Under the pieces are notes generated by a model, which saw nothing but the letters and a program-made list of their open reading frames with translations, was not told the origin of the DNA and did no database searches. Position numbers and translations under genes: made by a program. This document shows, piece after piece, positions 1 to 6,055 of a DNA stretch of 8,359 bases (position 1 is the stretch's first letter; each line of letters starts with the position of its first letter). This DNA comes from an uncultured Clostridium sp. (GTDB lineage Bacteria > Bacillota > Clostridia > Lachnospirales > Lachnospiraceae), in assembly GCA_900553925.1 (NCBI GenBank), contig USFH01000095.1, positions 1-8,359 of the forward strand, read 5' to 3'.

Positions 1-228
1 CGTAAGACGTGCACCCTCGACCTGTCCGCCGGAGCACGCAAAATTATTCATCGCTTTCACCCACGCGATCCACGGCGTATCACCGATGCCATCTGCACTT
101 ACGCTTCCATGCAGGTTCGCATAATCGTTTCCAACTGCTGCCGATACCGAAAGCTTCGGATTCAATCTTCGTATATGTTTAATCACCGAACGCGACAGAT
201 AGCGCTCCGGCAAGCTTCCTTGTTCCAT
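1..228 (-). CDS. AIR synthase-related protein, N-terminal fragment
   Basis: Only the first 76 codons are present; the gene continues past the left edge. The reading frame opens with MEQGSLPERYLSRSVIKHIR and stays open to base 1. The start is supported by AGGAG at 242-246, about 13 bases upstream of the ATG. The N-terminus resembles the ATP-binding half of the PurM/HypE/ThiL (AIR synthase) superfamily. An 'LPE..L.RSV..HIR' opening is followed by AVGNDYANL (about residues 35-43), at the place where relatives have G-(I/V)-G-(D/E)-D-A-x-L, and then by ADGIGD and AMNNFACSGG, like the 'N..A.SGG' segment of that fold. Such enzymes phosphorylate or dehydrate small substrates using ATP. Some Firmicute paralogues are annotated as hydrogenase maturation factors, but the substrate cannot be told from this fragment. 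The family call comes from pattern memory on a short piece, so it is moderately certain. Confidence 0.55.
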   Translation of the reverse strand, partial: MEQGSLPERYLSRSVIKHIRRLNPKLSVSAAVGNDYANLHGSVSADGIGDTPWIAWVKAMNNFACSGGQVEGARLT

Positions 229-249
229 GTTTTATCTTCTCCTTATATC

Positions 250-265
250 TTACATCATTATGTAA
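250..265. repeat. 16-bp palindrome in the leader of the AIR-synthase-like gene
   Basis: TTACAT and ATGTAA form a perfect 6-bp inverted repeat around the 4-base centre CATT. It lies between the predicted -10 (299-304) and the ribosome binding site (242-246), at roughly +27 to +42 of the inferred transcript. Position and symmetry would suit an operator for a dimeric repressor acting as a roadblock, or a small RNA hairpin. The arms are AT-rich and short, so chance is a real alternative. Confidence 0.35.
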
Positions 266-298
266 TCGCCTGATAATCTACACACATCACTGTACTTC

Positions 299-307
299 AT
301 TATACCA
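299..307 (-). promoter_or_regulatory. Extended -10 promoter for the AIR-synthase-like gene
   Basis: On the minus strand the sequence reads TGGTATAAT, a perfect TATAAT hexamer (299-304) with the TG of an extended -10 one base upstream (306-307). At 17-bp spacing the -35 position (AATCGG) is poor, which extended -10 promoters tolerate. The implied transcript would begin near 292 and have a leader of about 60 nt. There is no terminator between the methyltransferase stop at 361 and this site, so read-through from upstream is also possible. Confidence 0.5.
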
Positions 308-360
308 GGCATATATTTGTTCCGATTCATCCTATCCAATGCACACACGCATCCTGTTCA

Positions 361-1164
361 TCACAATTCCTTACGAAGTATATCCACCGTATGTGCCCCT
401 GCACCGATCAGATCCGGTCGTTCACACACCTTCAACTGATACGCCACGAAAAGCTCATAGCTCTCCTCACTTAACTGATTCACAAATGGGCGGATATAAT
501 TTGCCGGTCCATCCGGTGATAAAATCTTCTCCCGCTTTAATCCAACCGCTTCGTTGTAGCCGTCGATGTCCTCAATCCGTTCAAATGCATACAGACTATC
601 CGCCGCAGGTACCGTATGATATGACGCATCCAGTGTTCCATTCTTCACACTTTCCTCCAGATGATTCTCCTGAATCCCATATACGACCACGGCATACTCA
701 TTCATCACATAGGCGACCAATATAATTCCACCCGGCTTCGTCACACGTTTCGCTTCGGAGAGTGCCTGAATCTTCTCCGCCTTCGTCATCAGATGATACA
801 TCGGTCCGAAGAGAAGCGTCAGATCAAAGGTATTATCTTCCAGCTTCTTCAGATGCAGCGCATTTCCCTGCATCGCATGCACGTTGCTGTTTTTCTGCTT
901 CAATATTCCCAAATTATGCTTTACCAGCTCCACAGCTGTCACATCATAGCCTTCCTCACAGAGTGCCACGCTGTAACGTCCGGTTCCGGCACCGATATCA
1001 AGAATCTTGATATCTTCCCGGTTTGCAACCTTCAACTCCTGCATCCGCACATCCAGATAATCATGAATATATTTCATCGTGATGCGATACTCGATCTGCC
1101 CATGTCTGGAATTTAGTCTTTTTTCCTCATTGAATTTATTGTAATATTCTTCGATTTTATTCAT
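361..1164 (-). CDS. Class I SAM-dependent methyltransferase
   Basis: This 267-residue soluble protein has a Rossmann-type methyltransferase core. Motif I is ILDIGAGTGRYSVAL (residues 54-68), the SAM-binding glycine loop. It is followed by the acidic residue E79 at the end of strand 2 (VTAVEL), then NALHL near 101-105 and FDLTLLFGPMYHL (113-125) as the post-II/motif IV region, and KRVTKPGG near 138-145 as the post-motif typical of these enzymes. The N-terminal segment, with YYNKF, RHGQIEY and TMKYIHDYL, matches a common Firmicute subfamily of unassigned substrate. The start is supported by TGAGG about seven bases upstream of the ATG. The gene stands alone between a terminator to its right and the AIR-synthase-like gene 132 bases beyond its stop. 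Context does not reveal the substrate; a small molecule or tRNA is possible. Confidence 0.9.
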   Translation of the reverse strand: MNKIEEYYNKFNEEKRLNSRHGQIEYRITMKYIHDYLDVRMQELKVANREDIKILDIGAGTGRYSVALCEEGYDVTAVELVKHNLGILKQKNSNVHAMQGNALHLKKLEDNTFDLTLLFGPMYHLMTKAEKIQALSEAKRVTKPGGIILVAYVMNEYAVVVYGIQENHLEESVKNGTLDASYHTVPAADSLYAFERIEDIDGYNEAVGLKREKILSPDGPANYIRPFVNQLSEESYELFVAYQLKVCERPDLIGAGAHTVDILRKEL

Positions 1165-1304
1165 TTGTCTGCCTCACACCGTCAGTCTTTCAATTTCCTG
1201 TATTATGTTTTTCTCTGTTATACGCTGTACTATTTTACGAATGGCTATATCTATTCTAAACTTATCCCTAAATTACCATATCTGCAGGCAAAAGTCCATC
1301 TACG

Positions 1305-1333
1305 AATATAACTACACTCATTCGCTCATGCAA
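1305..1333 (-). promoter_or_regulatory. Possible promoter for the methyltransferase gene
   Basis: On the minus strand TATATT (-10, 1305-1310) lies 17 bp from TTGCAT (-35, 1328-1333). The -10 matches five of six consensus bases and the -35 only three. The -35 overlaps the U-tract of the preceding terminator. This is the best-spaced pair I see in the 1165-1335 gap, but it is weak; a CATAAT nearer the gene is an alternative without a good -35. The rest of the gap shows nothing else recognisable. Confidence 0.25.
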
Positions 1334-1363
1334 AAATCTCCCGGAATATTACTTCCGGGAGAT
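1332..1363 (-). terminator. Intrinsic terminator of the DUF438 gene
   Basis: An 11-bp perfect stem (1336-1346 with 1353-1363, core TCTCCCGGA/TCCGGGAGA) closes a 6-base loop. In minus-strand RNA it is followed by five Us (A-tract 1332-1336). It lies about 30 bases after the stop codon at 1393. The plus-strand flank has no U-run, so it acts in one direction. Confidence 0.92.
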
Positions 1364-1392
1364 CTTACTCTCTGTATCTGCCATTTCTCCGC

Positions 1393-2607
1393 TTACCATA
1401 TCTCCTCCTGCCGCTTTTCCGGCTGAAAATGCTCCTTTGCAAATCCCATATCCTGCACGAGCTCCAGCGTGCCGAGATACTTCCCCTCTTTATCGCGTAC
1501 CGCCATGTATCTGACAAGCATACATTTTCCGTTTTTATCCATCCAGATTGGCACCTCATCCAATGCCCCCGCGCGGAATTCTCCAATAATTCTTCTCACG
1601 GTTGCTTCAATCTTCGGCGGGTGACAGGAAAATACCTCCCGGTCGATTGCCATCCCGGGACGTTTGAAATCCTTCGATCCTTCATTGAAGAAACGATTGA
1701 TATTGTCCACATCCACAAATGTGATCTCCATCGGAATCGTATTCAGAAGTGCAATCAGCTGTGTAATCGTCAGATGTCCGCCCGGCATGCGGATTTCCGT
1801 CTCTGTGAGCGATATCTCCGGCACATATTGATTGTCCTCTGCCTTCTGCCAGATCTCCGGCTCCACACCGAAACAGACTGCGTAATCCTTCTGGTCATGG
1901 TAGATGCCGATCCACTCTTCCTCCGTGAAATTCGCCGCACAGTTCGGGAACAAAATATTTGCCTCTTTGTAGATCATCTCCTGTGCCCGTGCTACTACCG
2001 TTGCAAACCGCTCCTGCCATTCAGGTTCTTTATCATTCATCTTCGCAAGAAATGAAATCTCATCCCGGATCTCATCATCAACCGTCCACATCACACTTGC
2101 CGGTCCGGATATCCCATACCGCACATTCAAAACCGGGTACAGAAGATCTCCCTTCTTCGCATAGTGAATGGAGATGCCACGCAACGATTCCAACGTCTTC
2201 TTGTTCGCACTGCCATCCTTGATCTTCTCCTCTGCTTGTTCTAGTAGCATAGCAAGAGCACCATTCTCATTTGCAAACAACCATAGCGGATGTCCTTTGA
2301 TCTGCGCCAGTTCACGCGTCTTTGACTCCCGTTCTTCCCGCAGTGCTGACGCATGCACTGCCTTTTCCGCATTCGCAATCTGTTCCTCCCGTGTCTTTCC
2401 ATGAAAGAGTGCGGCATGCACATCACACAGCTTCTGCACATCAGAAAGTGGTGTTCCCTCCGCGAGCATCTCCTGTTCCGCCTTCATGATCTCCGCAGGA
2501 TCAACATCCTTAAATACTTCCACGAAATCTTTTTTTACTGCTTCCAGCGGCTCTCCATCTCCAAGCCGCTTCAGATATTCCTTCAATGTCTCGATTCGAT
2601 CCTTCAT
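1393..2607 (-). CDS. DUF438 / hemerythrin-like / PAS_10 protein
   Basis: This 404-residue cytoplasmic protein has the three-part layout of the DUF438 family. Residues 1-70 form the helical DUF438 region, ending in CDVHAALF. Residues about 100-225 are a hemerythrin-like helical bundle with GHPLWLF..EN (105-115), IHYAKKGDLLYP (147-158) and VMWTVDDEIRDEI (172-184). H64, H106, E114, H148 and D178/E179 are candidate metal ligands. Residues about 278-395 are a PAS_10 domain with LNTIPMEITFVD (288-299), a CHPP motif (328-331) and RYMAVRDKEGKYLGTLE near the end. Family members are thought to sense oxygen, NO or redox state in anaerobes, but no function is established. GGAGG seven bases before the ATG sets the start. 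The gene is monocistronic, with its own terminator and a long structured leader. The glutamate I expect after HYxxK is glycine (G153), which may weaken metal binding. Confidence 0.9.
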   Translation of the reverse strand: MKDRIETLKEYLKRLGDGEPLEAVKKDFVEVFKDVDPAEIMKAEQEMLAEGTPLSDVQKLCDVHAALFHGKTREEQIANAEKAVHASALREERESKTRELAQIKGHPLWLFANENGALAMLLEQAEEKIKDGSANKKTLESLRGISIHYAKKGDLLYPVLNVRYGISGPASVMWTVDDEIRDEISFLAKMNDKEPEWQERFATVVARAQEMIYKEANILFPNCAANFTEEEWIGIYHDQKDYAVCFGVEPEIWQKAEDNQYVPEISLTETEIRMPGGHLTITQLIALLNTIPMEITFVDVDNINRFFNEGSKDFKRPGMAIDREVFSCHPPKIEATVRRIIGEFRAGALDEVPIWMDKNGKCMLVRYMAVRDKEGKYLGTLELVQDMGFAKEHFQPEKRQEEIW

Positions 2608-2636
2608 ACGAATTCCTCCATTTATTCACGAATCAA

Positions 2637-2696
2637 AAATACGAGAATTGCTTCTGGCATTTCTGATATATCAAATGTCTGATTATTCTCGTATTT
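2637..2696 (-). promoter_or_regulatory. Long-loop inverted repeat in the DUF438 gene leader
   Basis: AAATACGAGAAT (2637-2648) and ATTCTCGTATTT (2685-2696) are perfect 12-bp complements separated by 36 bases. The loop contains the further palindrome TGATATATCA. The element sits 30-90 bases before the start codon, ahead of the ribosome binding site (2615-2619). In minus-strand RNA the distal arm runs into five Us, three of them inside the stem, so it could act as a weak attenuator. ATACGAAT at 2606-2613, across the start codon, and ACGAAT at 2628-2633 resemble one arm, which raises the possibility of alternative pairing. It could equally be a protein operator. I could not identify a clear promoter between here and 2757. 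Confidence 0.45.
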
Positions 2697-2757
2697 CGGA
2701 TTCCGCATTCTGAAATTAGTATGTCAGTTATTAAATTATTTCATTCCAGCATTTTGC

Positions 2758-2788
2758 AAAAAATCCCGGTGCTTTCACACCGGGATTT
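2758..2788 (-). terminator. Intrinsic terminator of the aminotransferase gene
   Basis: A perfect 11-bp stem (2761-2771 with 2778-2788, AAATCCCGGTG/CACCGGGATTT) closes the loop CTTTCA. In minus-strand RNA it ends in six Us (A-run 2758-2763). It begins about 30 bases after the aminotransferase stop at 2820. Confidence 0.93.
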
Positions 2789-2819
2789 GAATACTCTCTA
2801 TATAATTGCTCTGACAAGC

Positions 2820-4103
2820 TTATGCTTCCAGATACTTATCGATACTTGCAAGCTTCACGCAAAGCACGAAAATCTTCGATGCTGCTTCCATCTCTTCCAC
2901 AGATGGGAACGAAGGAGCAATACGGATATTGCTGTCTTTTGGATCTTTACCATATGGATATGTCGCACCGGCGCCTGTCAGTACCACGCCTGCATCCTTA
3001 CACATTGCTACGATCTTCTTCGCACAGCCCTCGAGTGCATCAAAAGAAATAAAATATCCGCCGAGTGGCTTTACCCACGAACCAATCTCCAGTCCTGTAA
3101 GCTCCTGATCAAATGCATTTAAAACTGCCTCGAACTTTGGACGTAAGATATCTGCATGTTTCTCCATATGTGCCTTCAGTCCATCAATATTCTTGAAGAA
3201 TCTTGTATGACGGAGCTGATTGATCTTATCATGACCGATTGTCTGTACGGTTAACTGCTGCTTGATAAATTCTACATTTGTTGTAGAAGTTGCGATTGCA
3301 GAAACACCGGAACCAGGGAATGTGATCTTTGATGTCGAAGCAAACATATATGCCATATCCGGTTTCCCGGCCTTCTCACACTCCTCTAAGATATTCGGGA
3401 TTTCTGCCTGCTGATCCTTATACAGATGATGGATGCAGTATGCATTATCCCAGAAGATACGGAAGTCTTCGGCTGCCGGCTTTAATGCTGCAAATCTTCT
3501 TACCACCTCATCGGAATATACGATTCCGGTTGGATTTGAATATTTCGGCACACACCAGATACCCTTCACTGCGGCATCGTTATTTACGTATTTCTCAACC
3601 AGATCCATATCCGGTCCATCGGAATTCATCGGGATGTTGATCATCTCAATGCCGAAAAACTCTGTGATTTTAAAATGTCTGTCATATCCAGGTACCGGGC
3701 AGAGGAACTTGACCTTATCCAGCTTGCACCAAGGAGTCGAACCATTGACACAGTGTGTCATCGAACGGGAAACTGTATCGTACATAACGTTCAGACTGGA
3801 GTTACCATATACGATGATGTTCTCCTTCTTGACTTCCATCATGTCTGCCATAAGCTGACGACACTCTCCGATACCATCCAGATCTCCATAGTTTCTTGTA
3901 TCATTTCCAAGCAAGGTACGCATATCAGATTTGCTATTAATCTCATCTAACATCTGCATGGAAAGTGCTAACTGGGCGAATCCAGGCTTTCCTCTTGCCA
4001 TATTGAGGCTGAGGCCCTTTGCCTGTTCTTCCTTGTATTCCTCCATAAGAGCGGCTTTTAATGTCAATAACTCGTCTTTACTCATATCCTTGTATTTCTT
4101 CAT
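2820..4103 (-). CDS. Aspartate-aminotransferase-like PLP enzyme (PF12897 type)
   Basis: This 427-residue fold-type I aminotransferase probably exchanges amino groups between aspartate or a related amino acid and a 2-oxoacid in the cytoplasm. Counting from the start chosen here, the hallmarks are MARGKPGF (35-42) for substrate binding, YGNSSLN (99-105) for the cofactor phosphate, NPTG (190-193), WDNAY (218-222) with the PLP-pyridine aspartate, STSKITFPGSG (256-266) with Schiff-base lysine K259, and NIRIAPSFP (392-400) with the carboxylate-binding arginine R394. The whole pattern fits the subgroup that includes Corynebacterium AspT rather than classical AspC. The frame extends 17 codons further to 4154, but I chose the inner ATG. 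It has AAGGT seven bases upstream, whereas the outer ATG has no ribosome binding site and would lie only about 12 bases from the inferred transcript start. The gene is monocistronic. Exact substrate preference is inferred from the family. Confidence 0.92.
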   Translation of the reverse strand: MKKYKDMSKDELLTLKAALMEEYKEEQAKGLSLNMARGKPGFAQLALSMQMLDEINSKSDMRTLLGNDTRNYGDLDGIGECRQLMADMMEVKKENIIVYGNSSLNVMYDTVSRSMTHCVNGSTPWCKLDKVKFLCPVPGYDRHFKITEFFGIEMINIPMNSDGPDMDLVEKYVNNDAAVKGIWCVPKYSNPTGIVYSDEVVRRFAALKPAAEDFRIFWDNAYCIHHLYKDQQAEIPNILEECEKAGKPDMAYMFASTSKITFPGSGVSAIATSTTNVEFIKQQLTVQTIGHDKINQLRHTRFFKNIDGLKAHMEKHADILRPKFEAVLNAFDQELTGLEIGSWVKPLGGYFISFDALEGCAKKIVAMCKDAGVVLTGAGATYPYGKDPKDSNIRIAPSFPSVEEMEAASKIFVLCVKLASIDKYLEA

Positions 4104-4110
4104 TTCAGCT

Positions 4111-4115
4111 ACCTT
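4111..4115 (-). promoter_or_regulatory. Ribosome binding site deciding the aminotransferase start
   Basis: AAGGT on the minus strand lies seven bases before the ATG at 4101-4103. The upstream in-frame ATG at 4152-4154 is preceded by a T/A-rich sequence with no purine-rich site. This argues for the shorter protein, whose length and N-terminus also fit the family. Confidence 0.6.
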
Positions 4116-4172
4116 ATACCTTTCACATTTATTTGCATCGTATAAATTATGCATTTAAACCGACTGTTTACT

Positions 4173-4201
4173 ATTTTATAGACATTTCCCGCAAAAAACA
4201 A
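4173..4201 (-). promoter_or_regulatory. Probable aminotransferase promoter
   Basis: On the minus strand TTGTTT (4196-4201) lies 17 bp from TAAAAT (4173-4178), with TATAAA overlapping as an alternative -10. The resulting transcript would start near 4166 and give a leader of about 60 nt to the start at 4103. Confidence 0.45.
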
Positions 4202-4341
4202 GAGTTAAATTGATTTTTTTCTATATTTTTTCTCTATATTAAAGGTATTTACTTTAGATTTTTATGTATCTGCTATTTTCATGTGTTCATAACAGATTTT
4301 ATATCCTCTCCATATAATCATTTATACCTTCCTGCAGCGAC
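4202..4341. other. AT-rich intergenic stretch between met operon and aminotransferase gene
   Basis: This is the central part of the roughly 350-base gene-free interval 4104-4449. It is strongly AT-rich with T-runs and no recognisable RNA gene or repeat. The one thing seen is a 19-codon minus-strand frame (4262-4321, starting MIIWRGYKICYEHM) preceded by AGGAAGG (4327-4333) five bases before its ATG. It is too short to call a gene without conservation evidence. Confidence 0.4.
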
Positions 4342-4386
4342 AAAACGCCCTGCCATATGGAATACATCCCATACAGCAGAGCGTTT
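4342..4386 (-). terminator. Probable terminator of the metNIQ operon
   Basis: A long imperfect hairpin is built from AAACGC/GCGTTT (4343-4348, 4381-4386), CTGC/GCAG (4350-4353, 4376-4379) and TATGG/CCATA (4356-4360, 4369-4373). One single mismatch and one two-base internal loop interrupt it. In minus-strand RNA it ends in only four Us, so termination may be partial. It lies about 65 bases after the metQ stop, the expected place for the operon's end. Confidence 0.6.
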
Positions 4387-4449
4387 ATCTGTGGTTTATA
4401 TGTTTTTATTTTGTATATAACAAATTCTTATTGGTTCCACTCAATCCGA

Positions 4450-5277
4450 TTATTCCTCATAAGGAAGAACTGCTCCATCGTAAGTATCGTTGATGTATTT
4501 CTTCACATCGTCAGACTTCAATACATCTACCAGTGCCTTAATCTTTGCACTGTCCTCGTTTCCTTCCTTCACTGCGATTACATTTACATATGTCTTAGCA
4601 GCTTCAGAATCACTCTTCTCGTAAGCAAGGGCATCCTTTCCTACAGAGAAACCGGCAGCAAGTGCATAGTTACCATTCAATACGACAAATGCTGTCTCAT
4701 CAACAACTCTGGCTACCTGTGCAGCCTCAAGCTCAACAATCTTTACATTATGTGGATTCTCAGCGATGTCATTGACTGTTGCGTTGATACCTGCGCCATC
4801 CTTCAATGTGATGATGCCATTATCCTGCAGAAGAAGCAATGCTCTTGCCTCGTTTGTTGTATCGTTTGGTACTGCGATAGAATCGCCGTCTGCGATCTCA
4901 TCCAAGCTCTTCTTTGTTCCCGGATAGATACCGAATGGCTCATAGTGGATCTTACCTGCAACAGCAAGATGTGTGCCCTTCTCCTCATTGAAGCTTTCCA
5001 GATATGGTACATGCTGGAAGTAGTTGGCATCAAAGTCTCCGCTTTCTACCACTTCGTTTGGCTTTACATAGTCATCAAAGACAGTCACCTGCAGATCATA
5101 GCCCTGCTCCTTAAGCTTATCCTTTGCATACTCCAGAATCTCAGCGTGTGGTGTTGCAGATGCTGCAACTGTGATTGTCTTATCGTCCTCGCCGCTCTTT
5201 CCGCAGCCTGTGAGTGCTCCTACCAAAAATGCACCTGTCAGTGTCAGTGCGAGTAATTTCTTAATTGATTTCTTCAT
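4450..5277 (-). CDS. metQ: Methionine ABC transporter substrate-binding lipoprotein MetQ
   Basis: This 275-residue NLPA-family lipoprotein captures methionine (often both L- and D-forms in the family) outside the membrane and delivers it to MetI. A lipoprotein signal peptide is plain: KKSIKKLL is followed by a hydrophobic stretch and the lipobox LTGC, with C25 the acylated cysteine. The mature part shows the family pattern, with TVAASATPHAEIL (35-47), FDDYVKPNEVVESGDFDANYFQHVPYL, GIYPGTKKSLDEI, AVPNDTTNEARALLLLQ, and NGNYALAAG as the ligand-contacting asparagine region. The C-terminus is DDVKKYINDTYDGAVLP. Length matches typical MetQ (about 270). It is the last gene of the operon, 118 bases after metI. 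GAGAGGA about nine bases upstream supports the ATG. The gap to metI contains a hairpin but no clear promoter, so it is most likely co-transcribed. Confidence 0.96.
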   Translation of the reverse strand: MKKSIKKLLALTLTGAFLVGALTGCGKSGEDDKTITVAASATPHAEILEYAKDKLKEQGYDLQVTVFDDYVKPNEVVESGDFDANYFQHVPYLESFNEEKGTHLAVAGKIHYEPFGIYPGTKKSLDEIADGDSIAVPNDTTNEARALLLLQDNGIITLKDGAGINATVNDIAENPHNVKIVELEAAQVARVVDETAFVVLNGNYALAAGFSVGKDALAYEKSDSEAAKTYVNVIAVKEGNEDSAKIKALVDVLKSDDVKKYINDTYDGAVLPYEE

Positions 5278-5354
5278 AATTCATGTCCTCTCTTTCCTGT
5301 TTTTGTAATCATTGAAAACTTTTATAAAATGATCCATTACTTTATATATAAGCA

Positions 5355-5380
5355 GGTTCCGGTGTGCACATTCCGATACC
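5355..5380 (-). other. Hairpin between metI and metQ
   Basis: In minus-strand RNA GGUAUCGG and CCGGAACC (5373-5380 and 5355-5362) pair over seven positions. One of these is a G-U pair, there is one A-A mismatch, and the 10-base loop contains the palindrome TGTGCACA. No U-tract follows, so it is not a terminator. A role in mRNA processing or stability of the metQ portion is conceivable but unproven. Confidence 0.3.
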
Positions 5381-5395
5381 CGCATATATTGCAAA

Positions 5396-6055
5396 TTATT
5401 TTCTGCGATCCAGACGGTTTGCAACGAACATGCCAACCGACTGGAATACCTGTACGATCACGATCAGCAACGCCACCGTAACAAGCATGATGTCTGTCTG
5501 ATACCGGTAATATCCGTAACGGACTGCGATATCTCCAAGTCCGCCACCGCCGACTGCACCTGCCATTGCGGAATATCCAAGGATCGTTCCGATTGCAATC
5601 GTCGCACCTGTGATCAGGGAAGTTCTTGCCTCAACAAGCAATACCTTGAAGATGATTCTGCTGTTGCTTGCGCCCATTGCTTTTGCTGCTTCGATAACGC
5701 CGTAATCGACTTCCTTCAACGAAGACTCTACCATTCTTGCGATAAACGGAATCGCCGCTGCCGTCAGTGGGACAATCGTTGCGGTAGAACCATAGCTCTT
5801 TCCAAGCAACAGTCTTGTAAATGGAATCAACAGAATCAATAAGATCAAAAACGGTATGCTTCGTACAATATTCGCAATCACATCCAGAATCTTATATACC
5901 ACCTTGTTTGGCTTCAATCCCTCTTTGTCTGTGATACAAAGGAGAATTCCCATCGGCAGTCCAAATAAATATCCAAATACAGTTGAAACAACTGTCATGT
6001 ATAACGTCTCAAGAATACCTGTTCCAATCATGGAACGAACCTGTTCTGTCCACAT
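5396..6055 (-). CDS. metI: Methionine ABC transporter permease MetI
   Basis: This 219-residue inner-membrane protein forms, as a dimer, the channel of the methionine importer. About five hydrophobic segments are visible, near residues 14-41 (ILETLYMTVVS...), 56-84, 92-109, 144-170 and 190-212. The cytoplasmic coupling helix that docks on the ATPase carries the EAA motif, E122-A-A-K-A-M-G-A129. It is followed by the family signature GYSAMAGAVGGGGLGD and the sequence RYGYYRYQ. Length is as in E. coli MetI (217). The ATG overlaps the metN stop by one base (TAATG), which implies translational coupling. A strong AGGAGGTG lies inside the end of metN (6063-6070), seven bases from the start. The context with metN and metQ makes the methionine assignment strong within the D-methionine permease family. 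Confidence 0.96.
   Translation of the reverse strand: MWTEQVRSMIGTGILETLYMTVVSTVFGYLFGLPMGILLCITDKEGLKPNKVVYKILDVIANIVRSIPFLILLILLIPFTRLLLGKSYGSTATIVPLTAAAIPFIARMVESSLKEVDYGVIEAAKAMGASNSRIIFKVLLVEARTSLITGATIAIGTILGYSAMAGAVGGGGLGDIAVRYGYYRYQTDIMLVTVALLIVIVQVFQSVGMFVANRLDRRK

Noticed and set aside
1429..2055. Plus-strand open frame of 208 codons opposite the DUF438 gene
   Set aside because: It is fully antisense to a well-supported family protein, has a His/Cys/Arg-rich composition typical of shadow frames, and has no start signal.
4104..4154. Upstream ATG extending the aminotransferase by 17 residues
   Set aside because: There is no ribosome binding site before it, and the inferred transcript start is only about a dozen bases away. 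The inner ATG has a well-placed AAGGT and gives the usual family length.
4357..5256. Long plus-strand open frame of 299 codons opposite metQ
   Set aside because: It lies almost wholly antisense to a clear metQ. Its protein is an odd Cys/Ile/Leu-rich sequence with no recognisable domain, and no ribosome binding site or promoter supports it.
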